The notes under the pieces: model-generated
What the model was told of the DNA's origin: nothing
The model's input: the letters and a program-made list of their open reading frames with translations, nothing else
Databases searched by the model: none
Position numbers and translations under genes: made by a program
Part shown: positions 1 to 7,759 of the stretch, in pieces
Layout of the letters: the number at the start of each line of letters is the position of its first letter
How positions within the stretch are numbered: the first letter of the stretch is position 1
Assembly: GCA_018646825.1 (NCBI GenBank)
Contig: JABGUA010000054.1
Location: 1 to 24,853, forward strand
Direction of reading: 5' to 3'
Source: Piscirickettsiaceae bacterium
GTDB lineage: Bacteria > Pseudomonadota > Gammaproteobacteria > Nitrosococcales > Methylophagaceae
Length of the DNA stretch: 24,853 bases

Positions 1-23
1 AAATTAAATTATATGCCGTTGGT

Positions 24-39
24 TTAGGCGAATGCCTAA
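24..39 (-). terminator. Hairpin downstream of suhB (weak terminator candidate)
   Basis: A perfect 6-bp stem, TTAGGC/GCCTAA with a 4-base loop, lies 8 bases past the suhB stop in the direction of suhB transcription. No uridine run follows on the minus strand, so it is a hairpin that could stop or protect the transcript rather than a classic intrinsic terminator. Confidence 0.35.
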
Positions 40-47
40 CACTCAGT

Positions 48-845
48 TTATTTTTTCAATACTTCTGTTAAGTGTGGTTGGATTTCATCGAGTAAAGCTT
101 GTTGGACGCCAAGGCTACCAGCAACAATATTGCCGTGCTCAATATAACCATTTCCGCCAACGAAGTCTGTGACGACCCCTCCCGCTTCCTCAACGAGTAA
201 TACGCCCGCCGCCAGATCCCATTTCTGAAGTCCTATTTCCCAATAGCCATCAACCCGTCCTGCAGCGACATAAGCCAAGTCTAATGCGGCTGAACCACCA
301 CGTCTTAAGTCAGAAACTTGAGGAAAAACTGCACTGACCATCTCAGAAAAGGCAGGAAAATGTTGGTGATACTTAAAAGGAAAGCCTGTTGCGATCAAAC
401 TATTTTCTAATACTTTTTGCTTAGTAACACGTAAACGCCTGTCATTTAATTGTGCACCCCCGCCACGACTTGCCGTGAACAGTTCATCTCGTAAGGGATC
501 ATAGACAACGCCATGTTCTATCCGTCCTTTGACCATGATGCCTATCGACACACAGTAGTGAGGGTATCCATGTAAAAAATTGGCTGTCCCATCTAGAGGG
601 TCAATGACCCACACGGTGTCATTCTGACCTGCTTCTCCAGACTCTTCTGCCAAGATGGCATGTTCTGGATAGGATTTTTTGATGATATTAATAATTTCTT
701 GCTCAGCTAAGCGATCAACATCAGATACAAAATCATTGCGGCCTTTTGTCGTCACTTCTAAATGTTCGACATGTTGTAGTGAACGAATAATAATATTACC
801 CGCACTTCGCGCTGCACGAATAGCGATATTCAGCATTGGATGCAT
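48..845 (-). CDS. suhB: Inositol-1-monophosphatase SuhB
   Basis: A 265-residue cytoplasmic Mg-dependent phosphatase that hydrolyses inositol-1-phosphate. In E. coli the homologue also acts as a NusA-associated factor in rRNA antitermination. The N-terminus MHPMLNIAIRAARSAG closely matches E. coli SuhB as I recall it, which supports the first ATG; a second ATG lies three codons in. The metal-binding residues are visible: EESGE around residues 67-71, the IDPLDGT loop at 81-87 and WD at 209-210. Length is normal for the family. It stands alone, divergent from the lipoprotein gene, with its own good sigma70 promoter about 80 bases upstream. Identity is secure; whether it also has the transcription role cannot be read from the sequence. 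Confidence 0.96.
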   Translation of the reverse strand: MHPMLNIAIRAARSAGNIIIRSLQHVEHLEVTTKGRNDFVSDVDRLAEQEIINIIKKSYPEHAILAEESGEAGQNDTVWVIDPLDGTANFLHGYPHYCVSIGIMVKGRIEHGVVYDPLRDELFTASRGGGAQLNDRRLRVTKQKVLENSLIATGFPFKYHQHFPAFSEMVSAVFPQVSDLRRGGSAALDLAYVAAGRVDGYWEIGLQKWDLAAGVLLVEEAGGVVTDFVGGNGYIEHGNIVAGSLGVQQALLDEIQPHLTEVLKK

Positions 846-927
846 AAACTAGTTTTTCCAGAGCAAATAAAACAGGACGTTAACTCAAACTTGATGTGAA
901 CATCTATCAGAGCAAACAAAGGCGAGC

Positions 928-956
928 ATTATAGCAATAAATCATTTCTGTATCAG
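928..956 (-). promoter_or_regulatory. Sigma70-type promoter for suhB
   Basis: On the minus strand a perfect -10 TATAAT (928-933) is preceded by TGC, making an extended -10. Exactly 17 bases upstream is CTGATA (951-956), four of six matches to the -35 consensus. Transcription would start near 921, giving a leader of about 75 bases before the suhB ATG at 845. Confidence 0.6.
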
Positions 957-1012
957 ATTAAGTTTGATCAGGTTGGACAGTGTAATTAATTCCTGATAGC
1001 CTCCTGTGTATA

Positions 1013-1026
1013 TTGCTCTTGAGCAA
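1013..1026. repeat. Short inverted repeat upstream of the lipoprotein gene
   Basis: TTGCTC-TT-GAGCAA is a perfect 6-bp inverted repeat about 50 bases before the lipoprotein start codon. It overlaps the end of a possible -10 sequence (TATATT, 1009-1014), so it could be an operator or a 5' leader hairpin. No -35 is convincing, and the role is unknown. Confidence 0.35.
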
Positions 1027-1074
1027 TGTAATTGACTTATGAGATTTACACTACAAATACTGAGGAGATATAGA

Positions 1075-1356
1075 ATGAAATCATTAACAAAATTAGGTGC
1101 ACTTGTTTTACCATTAGTTTTAATCACAGGTTGTGCGAGCACACATACTCACACTTTAGGTGATATCTCTGATATCCAAGCTGTTAAAGACCATTTCGGT
1201 CGTGTTGAAGCACATGTTGGTAAAATCGAAGCCCACCTTTTGCAAGTTGAAAACACTGCTGACACTGCATTAGTAACTGCTCGTACAGCTCAAACAGCTG
1301 CTGATGAAGCAAATGCTAAAGTAGATCGCATGTTCCATAAAGCAATGAGCAAATAA
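1075..1356 (+). CDS. Lpp/OprI-type murein lipoprotein
   Basis: A 93-residue outer-membrane lipoprotein. A signal peptide ends in a lipobox LITGC with the lipidated Cys at residue 20. The C-terminal part, TAQTAADEANAKVDRM followed by HKAMSK, strongly recalls Pseudomonas OprI and ends in the lysine that in Lpp is joined to peptidoglycan. Residues 41-90 form a continuous coiled coil: bulky a/d residues (F41, V44, V48, I51, L55, V58) followed by an alanine zipper (62, 65, 69, 72, 76, 79). His40, 47 and 54 are exactly seven apart, in g positions. I use the ATG at 1075, because GAGGAG lies 7 bases before it and the signal peptide starts there; an in-frame ATG at 1039 would add 12 unlikely residues. 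It faces an L,D-transpeptidase of the class that cross-links Lpp. Confidence 0.88.
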   Translation: MKSLTKLGALVLPLVLITGCASTHTHTLGDISDIQAVKDHFGRVEAHVGKIEAHLLQVENTADTALVTARTAQTAADEANAKVDRMFHKAMSK

Positions 1357-1388
1357 GTCTCTGACTTTACTCAACGCACTATGAACGT

Positions 1389-1420
1389 AAAAAGCCGGGA
1401 ATTAAATTCTCGGCTTTTTT
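1389..1420. terminator. Bidirectional intrinsic terminator between lipoprotein and L,D-transpeptidase genes
   Basis: A long stem is formed by AAAAGCCG plus GAATT pairing with AATTC plus CGGCTTTT, with one G-T position in the middle. It is followed by T6 on the plus strand and T5 on the minus strand, so it can end both convergent transcripts: the lipoprotein gene ending at 1356 and the transpeptidase gene ending at 1442. Confidence 0.85.
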
Positions 1421-1441
1421 GTTTGTGCTGTTCTTAGAAGC

Positions 1442-2596
1442 TTACAAAACGTCGCCAGGAACTAAGGTCACCCAGACTGGCTCACCCGTTTCATTATAAA
1501 TTTTATCTGCTATTTTCCCCGCTTCGCCATAGCTTTCAAATGGCCCTACTAACACTTCCCCTTCTGCTCCTCTAATCGGCCAAAATGCGTCGCCAAAACC
1601 CATTGCTATCAAAGTCTGATTTAGTATTTCTTTGACTTCTTTTGTCGCCATACCTGAATGGATGAACCACACATCTTCAATCATTTTGTGCTCAATTTGA
1701 CCAATACGCTGCGCGACACCCAAGTTTTGATCAATCATCGCTTGGGCGAACAACCAATCATCGTCTGTTAATTTATCTTTGGCTTGAAGAATGGCTTTAA
1801 CCATGGGTGTCATATTATTTTGCTGTTCTGGCATATCATCATAGGACTCATGCGCTTCGACATATAAGTCGCCGTTATGCATAGATGCTTTATAAGGTTG
1901 ATATAAAATTTCTACTGGTGTATTCACTGTTACGAGCCCAAAAAGGTGTTCAATATCTTCAGGGAATAAGCGAATACAGCCATGACTAACGCGTAGTCCC
2001 ACGCCGTAAGGTTTATTTGTGCCATGCAATAAATAACCAGGCATACCCAAGCGCATTGCATAAGCTCCAAGTGGGTTATCAGGCCCTGCAGGCACTACTT
2101 TGGGCAGTGGGTCGCCCATTTCTATATGTTCCGCATGAATCGATGCCGGTGGAGTCCAAGTTGGATCTTTGCGCTTTTGGATAATTTTGGTTTTGCCCAA
2201 CGGCGTTTGCCAACCTTCTCGACCAATGCCAATTGGATGGGTAATAACTTGTCGTGGCTTACCTGCTACCGGTTTAGGATAATAATACAAACGCATTTCT
2301 GCTAAATTTATCACAATCCCTTTTTGTGGTGCATCAGGCAGAATATATTGATTCGGAACCAGTACACGTTTGCCTGACCCTGGTAACCAAACATCTAGCT
2401 CAGGGTTTGCATTGACAATTTCGCTATAACCAATATCAAAGCGGCGCGCAATATCTAATAATGTATCCTGTGCTCGGCTGTATACAATTAGGTTATGTCC
2501 CACCACCCTTGTTGATGCAGTGTCTAAGTTAAATGTCGTGGCTTGACTTGTTGGTATGAGCAAACACACGCAAAGCGCAATGAAGAAAGCACGCAT
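1442..2596 (-). CDS. Periplasmic L,D-transpeptidase (YkuD/ErfK family) with LysM and SPOR-like tail
   Basis: A 384-residue exported enzyme that either attaches lipoprotein to, or makes 3-3 cross-links in, peptidoglycan. The signal peptide probably ends at SQA (residue 19). Residues about 37-82 look like a LysM murein-binding domain. The YkuD catalytic domain spans about 95-232, with HGTN at 191-194 and the active-site motif SHGCIRL (Cys207). ErfK/YbiS proteins of E. coli have about 300-330 residues; this one carries roughly 150 more, and its end (about 345-380, VLVGPFESYGEAGKIADKI) resembles a SPOR fold. AGGA lies 8 bases before the start. It is convergent with the OprI-like lipoprotein, whose terminal lysine is a plausible substrate. 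Catalytic identity is firm; the SPOR assignment and the substrate are inference. Confidence 0.92.
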   Translation of the reverse strand: MRAFFIALCVCLLIPTSQATTFNLDTASTRVVGHNLIVYSRAQDTLLDIARRFDIGYSEIVNANPELDVWLPGSGKRVLVPNQYILPDAPQKGIVINLAEMRLYYYPKPVAGKPRQVITHPIGIGREGWQTPLGKTKIIQKRKDPTWTPPASIHAEHIEMGDPLPKVVPAGPDNPLGAYAMRLGMPGYLLHGTNKPYGVGLRVSHGCIRLFPEDIEHLFGLVTVNTPVEILYQPYKASMHNGDLYVEAHESYDDMPEQQNNMTPMVKAILQAKDKLTDDDWLFAQAMIDQNLGVAQRIGQIEHKMIEDVWFIHSGMATKEVKEILNQTLIAMGFGDAFWPIRGAEGEVLVGPFESYGEAGKIADKIYNETGEPVWVTLVPGDVL

Positions 2597-2743
2597 CTTT
2601 TGTTCCTAATCTATCTTTAATAATGGCACCATTGTACATGGAATTATTTATTCACTCAGAGCAACGAATTAATTGCACCTTTGTTGCTGCAAAATAGTAA
2701 AATTCAGTTTGTCTTCGTTATTACGGTTGCGTAAGCTATCCCC

Positions 2744-3532
2744 ATGAAAAATTATTATCTCCTACTCCTTGCAAGCTTACTGGTCCTTTCTGGTTGTTCT
2801 AGCCTTGGTATCAATACAGAGCCCGTCCCTGAACCTGAAGATAGCTGGTCTGTGGAACAATTATATTCCGAAGCAAAAAAAGCAATGGATGAAAAGGATT
2901 ATGAAACCGCGCTTAAATATTATCGTGATCTAGAGGCTCGCTTTCCATTTGGTGACTATGCGCAACAAGCATTGATTGACTCATCTTATTCACATTACAA
3001 AGCAGATGACCCCGAAAATGCCATAGCTACTATTGATCGCTTTATCCGTGTCTATCCACAAAACCCGAATATGGATTACGCCATTTACTTGCGTGGTTTG
3101 ATTAATTTCACACGGGATGTTGGGATTATAGAAAGATATATTCCACGTGACGAATCCCAGCGCGATCCAGGGGCTGCACAGTTTGCCCTGCAGGATTTTA
3201 ATAATCTCATCAGCCGCTACCCAAAAAGCCAATACACTGAAGATGCCAGTCAACGTATTGTTTATTTACGGAATCGATTAGCGCGGTATGAAGTTAATGT
3301 TGCTCACTTCTATATGCGTCGTGGTTCTTATATCGCAGCGTTAAACCGGGGTAAATACGTCGTGGAAAATTACCAGCGTACACCCGCAATGCCTGATGCC
3401 TTGGTTATCGTAACTAAGGCCTACAAAATATTAGAATTGGATGACTTAGCTGAAGATACTTTACGTGTCTTAGAAACAAATTACCCTAATTATGCTGGCA
3501 TTGCTGCCATCAAGGAAATAGTGGTCGAGTAA
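2744..3532 (+). CDS. bamD: Outer membrane assembly lipoprotein BamD
   Basis: A 262-residue lipoprotein of the BAM complex, which folds beta-barrel proteins into the outer membrane; BamD is the essential partner of BamA. It has a signal peptide with lipobox LSGC (Cys18) and tetratricopeptide-like helical repeats through the mature part: a YSEAKKAMDEKDYETALKYY repeat, then FPFGDYAQQALIDSSY, then a YP-containing repeat. Length matches the usual 240-270. It is a single-gene unit on the plus strand, divergent from the L,D-transpeptidase (147-base gap), with a strong terminator just after the stop. A possible -10 TAAAAT lies at 2698-2703, but no -35 is clear. Confidence 0.95.
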   Translation: MKNYYLLLLASLLVLSGCSSLGINTEPVPEPEDSWSVEQLYSEAKKAMDEKDYETALKYYRDLEARFPFGDYAQQALIDSSYSHYKADDPENAIATIDRFIRVYPQNPNMDYAIYLRGLINFTRDVGIIERYIPRDESQRDPGAAQFALQDFNNLISRYPKSQYTEDASQRIVYLRNRLARYEVNVAHFYMRRGSYIAALNRGKYVVENYQRTPAMPDALVIVTKAYKILELDDLAEDTLRVLETNYPNYAGIAAIKEIVVE

Positions 3533-3547
3533 AATTGCTTGAAATTC

Positions 3548-3579
3548 TGGCGCGCTATTGACGCGCCAAGATATTTTTT
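3548..3579 (+). terminator. Intrinsic terminator of bamD
   Basis: A GC-rich 7-bp perfect stem, TGGCGCG (3548-3554) with CGCGCCA (3562-3568), and a 7-base loop are followed by a T6 run at 3574-3579. It starts 16 bases past the bamD stop. Glutamine-sensor gene glnB ends only a few bases beyond on the other strand, so the stem may also help end that transcript, although no T run follows in that direction. Confidence 0.85.
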
Positions 3580-3583
3580 ACGC

Positions 3584-3922
3584 TTAAACTGCGGACTCGC
3601 CTTCTTCACCAGTACGAATACGAATCACTTGTTCGATAGGCGTCACAAAAATTTTACCATCGCCGATTCTACCGGTGTGCGCTGCTTTAGTAATCGATTC
3701 TATACACGCTTCAACTTGATCTTCTGCAAGCACAATCTCTAATTTAATCTTCGGCAAGAAATCGACGACATATTCAGCACCACGATATAATTCGGTATGA
3801 CCTTTTTGTCTACCAAACCCTTTGACTTCTGATACGGTCAAACCTGTTACACCAATGTCTGATAATGCTTCACGGACATCGTCTAATTTAAAGGGTTTTA
3901 TAATCGCTTCAATCTTTTTCAT
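3584..3922 (-). CDS. glnB: Nitrogen regulatory protein P-II
   Basis: A 112-residue trimeric signalling protein that binds ATP/ADP and 2-oxoglutarate and is modified by GlnD according to glutamine level. MKKIEAIIKPFKLDDVREAL opens it as in GlnB. The T-loop carries the uridylylation Tyr51 in ELYRGAEYVVDFLPK, and the C-terminal signature GRIGDGKIFV follows. It begins 8 bases after the nadE stop and is the last gene of a sucC-sucD-nadE-glnB unit. No amtB is next to it, which favours GlnB over GlnK, but the two are not separable with certainty from sequence alone. NadE directly upstream consumes glutamine, and SucCD acts just after 2-oxoglutarate in the TCA cycle. Confidence 0.93.
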   Translation of the reverse strand: MKKIEAIIKPFKLDDVREALSDIGVTGLTVSEVKGFGRQKGHTELYRGAEYVVDFLPKIKLEIVLAEDQVEACIESITKAAHTGRIGDGKIFVTPIEQVIRIRTGEEGESAV

Positions 3923-3930
3923 TTTTGCCC

Positions 3931-5571
3931 CTACTGTAATTTTGAATGAATGGTATAGCCTGAAGTAATAGGATAGCGCCTATCTCTGCCAAATGCACGT
4001 TCTGTAATCCGAATACCTGGTGGCGCTTGCCGCCGCTTATACTCATTTGTATCGACCAATCTGATCACTTTCATAATGATGTCAGGATCCCCTCCAATTG
4101 CCACCATATCTTCATAAGATAGGTCTTGTGCAATATATTGCTCTAATAGGGCGTCAAGTATCTCATATGGCGGCAAGCTATCTTGATCAAACTGATCCTC
4201 TGCTAGTTCTGCTGAGGGAGCTCGGGTAATAATACGTGTCGGTATCACCTCTGAGCATGTATTGCGATATTCAGCTAGTTGATAGACTAAGGTTTTATAG
4301 ACATCTTTAAGTGGTGAATAGCCCCCCGCCATATCGCCATATAACGTTGAATAACCAACAGCCATTTCGCTTTTATTTCCCGTTGATAACACCATTGCGC
4401 CCGTTTTATTAGAAATAGCCATCAACAATACCCCCCGACACCGTGCCTGAATATTTTCTTCAGCTGTGTCAGTTTCGGTCCCTTCAAATTGCGCTGCAAG
4501 ACTATTGTTAAACTGAGCAAACACATCATCTATTGCGATCACGCTATGAGACACTTTTAAACGGGCAGCCATCTCTTGTGCATCATCTAAACTAATTTGA
4601 GCAGTATATTGAGACGGCATCATGACAGTTTTAACGTTATCTGCACCGATCGCATCTACGGCTAAGGCTAAAGTCATCGCAGAATCAATCCCACCTGATA
4701 AGCCAATCACAACACTCGGGAAGTTATTTTTTTCAATATAATCTCGTAAACCAGTGACAAGCCCTTGATATATCATCGCTAATTCTGATGGTTTCGTCGC
4801 TAATTGACCCGTTAAGGCTATGTCTCCAGTGTCCTCTCTCATTATTTTAACCGGCTGTAATGCTGATTCCCAGACTGCCGCAGAAGATACTTTTTGACCT
4901 TGTTGTGACATAGCAAACGAGCCACCATCAAAAACTAACTCATCTTGTCCGCCAACTAGATTGACATAAACAACGGCCAAACCCGTTTCTGATACGCGTT
5001 GTGCAACCTCGACTTCCCGTGTTTGGCACTTTCCTTGTCGGTAGGGTGAGGCATTCAGGTTTAATAATACTTCAGCGCCACTATCTGCAGCCTGTGATGC
5101 CGGCGCAGTAAACCAAATATCTTCACAAATAGTGATGCCGAACTTAATACCTTTGCAATCAAATACCGTTGCCTCGTCACCTTGAATAAAATAGCGTTTT
5201 TCATCAAAGACGCTATAGTTTGGTAAACACTGCTTGTAATAACTGGCCAAACACTGTCCATCGGCAATCACTGATGCCGCATTATAAAGCTCACCCTTTT
5301 GTCCTTCAGGATGGCCAACAACAATCATGATGCCTTTAATGTTTTGTTTTAGCTTTAATAACCCCGCCTCAACACGGCGTAAAAGTTCAGGTCTAAGTAA
5401 TAGATCTTCCGGTGGGTAGCCAGTAAGCGTTAGTTCAGGAAAGATCAGTAAATCAGCATTGAATTCTGCTTTAGCTTTCTCTGCAGCCGCAATGATCATA
5501 TCGACATTACCTGCAATATCTCCGACTAACGGGTTTATTTGGCCCATTACCAAGCAAACTGGTTCACTCAT
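3931..5571 (-). CDS. nadE: Glutamine-dependent NAD+ synthetase
   Basis: A 546-residue two-domain cytoplasmic enzyme performing the last step of NAD synthesis: amidation of nicotinate adenine dinucleotide using ATP and ammonia released from glutamine. The N-terminal nitrilase-type glutaminase domain has the triad Glu46 (FPELTLTGYPP), Lys113 (YYKQCLPNY) and Cys149 (GITICEDIWF). The C-terminal synthetase domain has the PP-loop SGGIDS at 292-297, and later STGNKSEMAVGYSTLYGDMAG. Length fits the bacterial two-domain class of about 540-550. Its ATG overlaps the sucD stop as TAATG, so translation is probably coupled. Having its own glutaminase domain distinguishes it from the short ammonia-only NadE of E. 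coli. Confidence 0.96.
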   Translation of the reverse strand: MSEPVCLVMGQINPLVGDIAGNVDMIIAAAEKAKAEFNADLLIFPELTLTGYPPEDLLLRPELLRRVEAGLLKLKQNIKGIMIVVGHPEGQKGELYNAASVIADGQCLASYYKQCLPNYSVFDEKRYFIQGDEATVFDCKGIKFGITICEDIWFTAPASQAADSGAEVLLNLNASPYRQGKCQTREVEVAQRVSETGLAVVYVNLVGGQDELVFDGGSFAMSQQGQKVSSAAVWESALQPVKIMREDTGDIALTGQLATKPSELAMIYQGLVTGLRDYIEKNNFPSVVIGLSGGIDSAMTLALAVDAIGADNVKTVMMPSQYTAQISLDDAQEMAARLKVSHSVIAIDDVFAQFNNSLAAQFEGTETDTAEENIQARCRGVLLMAISNKTGAMVLSTGNKSEMAVGYSTLYGDMAGGYSPLKDVYKTLVYQLAEYRNTCSEVIPTRIITRAPSAELAEDQFDQDSLPPYEILDALLEQYIAQDLSYEDMVAIGGDPDIIMKVIRLVDTNEYKRRQAPPGIRITERAFGRDRRYPITSGYTIHSKLQ

Positions 5572-6446
5572 TAACGTGCTGCCATTGCCACTAACATGGC
5601 ATTGCCCATTTCAGCTGGTGAATTGGCTATCATTACCCCTGCCGTTTCTAAGGCGGCCAATTTAGCTTCTGCCGTCCCTTTACCACCACTAATTATCGCC
5701 CCAGCATGACCCATTCTTTTACCGGCGGGCGCTGTTAAACCTGCAATATAAGCCACTACGGGTTTAGTTACATGATCGCGGATATAGTGTGCGGCATCTT
5801 CTTCTGCTTGGCCACCAATCTCACCGACCATCACAATCCCTTCCGTTTGGGGATCGGCCTCAAATAAGGCAAGGCAGTCGATAAAGTTCATCCCATGAAT
5901 GGGGTCACCACCAATACCAACACATGTACTCTGACCTAGGCCATTCATTGTTGTCTGCAGTACAGCTTCATAAGTTAAGGTACCAGACCTTGATACGATG
6001 CCGATTTTTCCAGCCAAATGAATATCACCTGGCATAATGCCAATTTTACATTCACCAGGCGTAATCAAGCCGGGGCAATTTGGCCCGATCAATATTGCAC
6101 CATAGCCTTTTAATGCATGTTTAACACGCAGCATATCTTGAACGGGGATGCCTTCTGTAATGCAAGCAATAATCTTAATCCCTGCGTCAGCAGCTTCAAG
6201 GATGGCATCGGCAGCAAACGCCGCTGGTACATAAATCATTGAGGCATCGGCCCCTGTTTCAGCTACAGCATCATCAACAGTGTTGAATACGGGACGTTCT
6301 AAATGCCTTTGACCGCCTTTCCCCGGTGTGACACCACCGACTAACTGGGTGCCGTATGCAATGGCTTGTTCGGAATGGAATGTACCTTGTTTACCGGTAA
6401 ATCCCTGACAAATCACCTTGGTGCTTTTGTTGACTAAAATACTCAT
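5571..6446 (-). CDS. sucD: Succinyl-CoA synthetase (ADP-forming) alpha subunit
   Basis: A 291-residue TCA cycle subunit that binds CoA and carries the phosphohistidine. It starts MSILVNKSTKVICQGFTGKQG (CoA-binding Rossmann domain), then has IGPNCPGLITPGECKIGIMP, SRSGTLTYEA and the active-site segment GKRMGHAGAIISGGKGTA, with the phosphorylated His near residue 247. Length equals the E. coli protein to within a few residues. The start overlaps the sucC stop (TAATG), and its own stop overlaps the nadE start in the same way. Malate-CoA ligase beta subunits are close relatives, but the sequence reads as a standard SucD. Confidence 0.95.
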   Translation of the reverse strand: MSILVNKSTKVICQGFTGKQGTFHSEQAIAYGTQLVGGVTPGKGGQRHLERPVFNTVDDAVAETGADASMIYVPAAFAADAILEAADAGIKIIACITEGIPVQDMLRVKHALKGYGAILIGPNCPGLITPGECKIGIMPGDIHLAGKIGIVSRSGTLTYEAVLQTTMNGLGQSTCVGIGGDPIHGMNFIDCLALFEADPQTEGIVMVGEIGGQAEEDAAHYIRDHVTKPVVAYIAGLTAPAGKRMGHAGAIISGGKGTAEAKLAALETAGVMIANSPAEMGNAMLVAMAAR

Positions 6447-7615
6447 TATTGTGCCTCCTTTGCAGCAAACACAGACTGTCTTGCAGCATCGGTCAAATCT
6501 TGAGCTACTTGGATTGTCATACCACTATTAGTCAATAATTCTCGACCTAGCTGGGCGTTCGTTCCTTCTAATCTCACAATAACCGGTAACGTTAATCCCG
6601 TTTCTTTCGCTGCTTGGATAATGCCCTCTGCTATCAAATCGCAACGCACAATACCTCCAAAAATATTAACTAAAATCGATTTCACTTTTGTATCAGATAG
6701 AATCAATTTAAAGGCTTGTGCCACACGCTCAGCAGTTGTACCGCCACCGACATCTAAGAAATTGGCTGGCTGCCCTCCTTCTTTCTTGATTAAATCCATT
6801 GTTGCCATGGCCAGTCCAGCGCCATTAACCATACAAGCCACCTCTCCATCGAGAGAAATATAATTCAGGCCATGCTGTTGTGCGACGACTTCGGCTTCAT
6901 CTTCTTGTGCAGGATCAAACATTGCAGCCAGTTCGGCATGCCTGAATAAAGCATTGGCATCTAAATTCAGTTTAGCATCGACAGCTAACAAAGCCCCTTG
7001 ATTGGTCACAACCAAAGGATTGATCTCAACTAAGTCAGCATCGTTTTCTGTAAACAATTGATACAAGCCTTGCATGACTTTTTGTAAGTCTTTAAATGCT
7101 TCACCAGTCAGCCCTAAGAAGAATCCAGCTCGACGACATTGATAAGCTTGTAGACCCACAACAGGATTAATGAATAAGTTAAGTATTGCTTCTGGTGTTT
7201 TTTCTGCAACTTGTTCGATATCCATGCCACCTTCTGCAGAAATCATGAAGACAATTCGTTGCGTAATACGATCAATTGTTACCGCGAGATAAAGTTCACG
7301 GGCTATATCGGACGGTTCTTCCACGAGGATTTGATTAATCGGCAAGCCCTGGCGCAATGTTTGGTGTGTAACTAAGCGTTGGCCTAATAAGTCGTAAGCG
7401 GCATCCGCTACACCATCAAGCGTATCTATAATCCTCACACCACCTGCTTTACCTCTGCCGCCACTATGCACTTGTGCTTTGACAACCCAAACATTACCGC
7501 CTAACTGCTCGGCTGCTTGCCTCGCTTGCGCGCCACTGGTAACAACTTGACCTTGTGGTGTCGGAATCCCGTAACGGGTAAATAATTGTTTAGCCTGAAA
7601 CTCATGCAAGTTCAT
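6446..7615 (-). CDS. sucC: Succinyl-CoA synthetase (ADP-forming) beta subunit
   Basis: A 389-residue subunit with an ATP-grasp domain. It pairs with SucD to make ATP (or GTP) from succinyl-CoA. MNLHEFQAKQLFTRYGIPTP is the classic beginning, which is why the start is placed at 7615, although the frame is open for another 31 codons upstream to 7708. VKAQVHSGGRGKAGGV (nucleotide binding), VEINPLVV and FLDVGGGTTAERV with NIFGGIVRCD are all present. Length matches the usual 388. It is the first gene of the sucC-sucD-nadE-glnB unit and is divergent from pip. Only a weak purine stretch lies before the start, and I see no clear promoter in the 144-base gap. Confidence 0.95.
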   Translation of the reverse strand: MNLHEFQAKQLFTRYGIPTPQGQVVTSGAQARQAAEQLGGNVWVVKAQVHSGGRGKAGGVRIIDTLDGVADAAYDLLGQRLVTHQTLRQGLPINQILVEEPSDIARELYLAVTIDRITQRIVFMISAEGGMDIEQVAEKTPEAILNLFINPVVGLQAYQCRRAGFFLGLTGEAFKDLQKVMQGLYQLFTENDADLVEINPLVVTNQGALLAVDAKLNLDANALFRHAELAAMFDPAQEDEAEVVAQQHGLNYISLDGEVACMVNGAGLAMATMDLIKKEGGQPANFLDVGGGTTAERVAQAFKLILSDTKVKSILVNIFGGIVRCDLIAEGIIQAAKETGLTLPVIVRLEGTNAQLGRELLTNSGMTIQVAQDLTDAARQSVFAAKEAQ

Positions 7616-7759
7616 AGATTTAATATGCCTTTTTTCTTGGCGTAATGCGTTGATTGAAATGACTGTGTCATGGTGCCCATTTTCTCGCAATCGCAGACTA
7701 ATTACCATCTCTAGTCATGATATAGTTCATCCATATTACAATTTTGAGCTATTTACGAC

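Noticed and set aside
2990..3253. 87-codon minus-strand frame inside bamD
   Set aside because: Shadow of the TPR region of BamD; composition is not protein-like.
5571..7615. Malate-CoA ligase (mtkAB) instead of sucCD
   Set aside because: The proteins read as standard SucC/SucD in motifs and length, and no serine-cycle genes are nearby; a phylogeny would settle it.
7616..7708. 31-codon in-frame extension of sucC
   Set aside because: The family start MNLHEFQAKQLF is at 7615, and the extension is unlike any SucC N-terminus.
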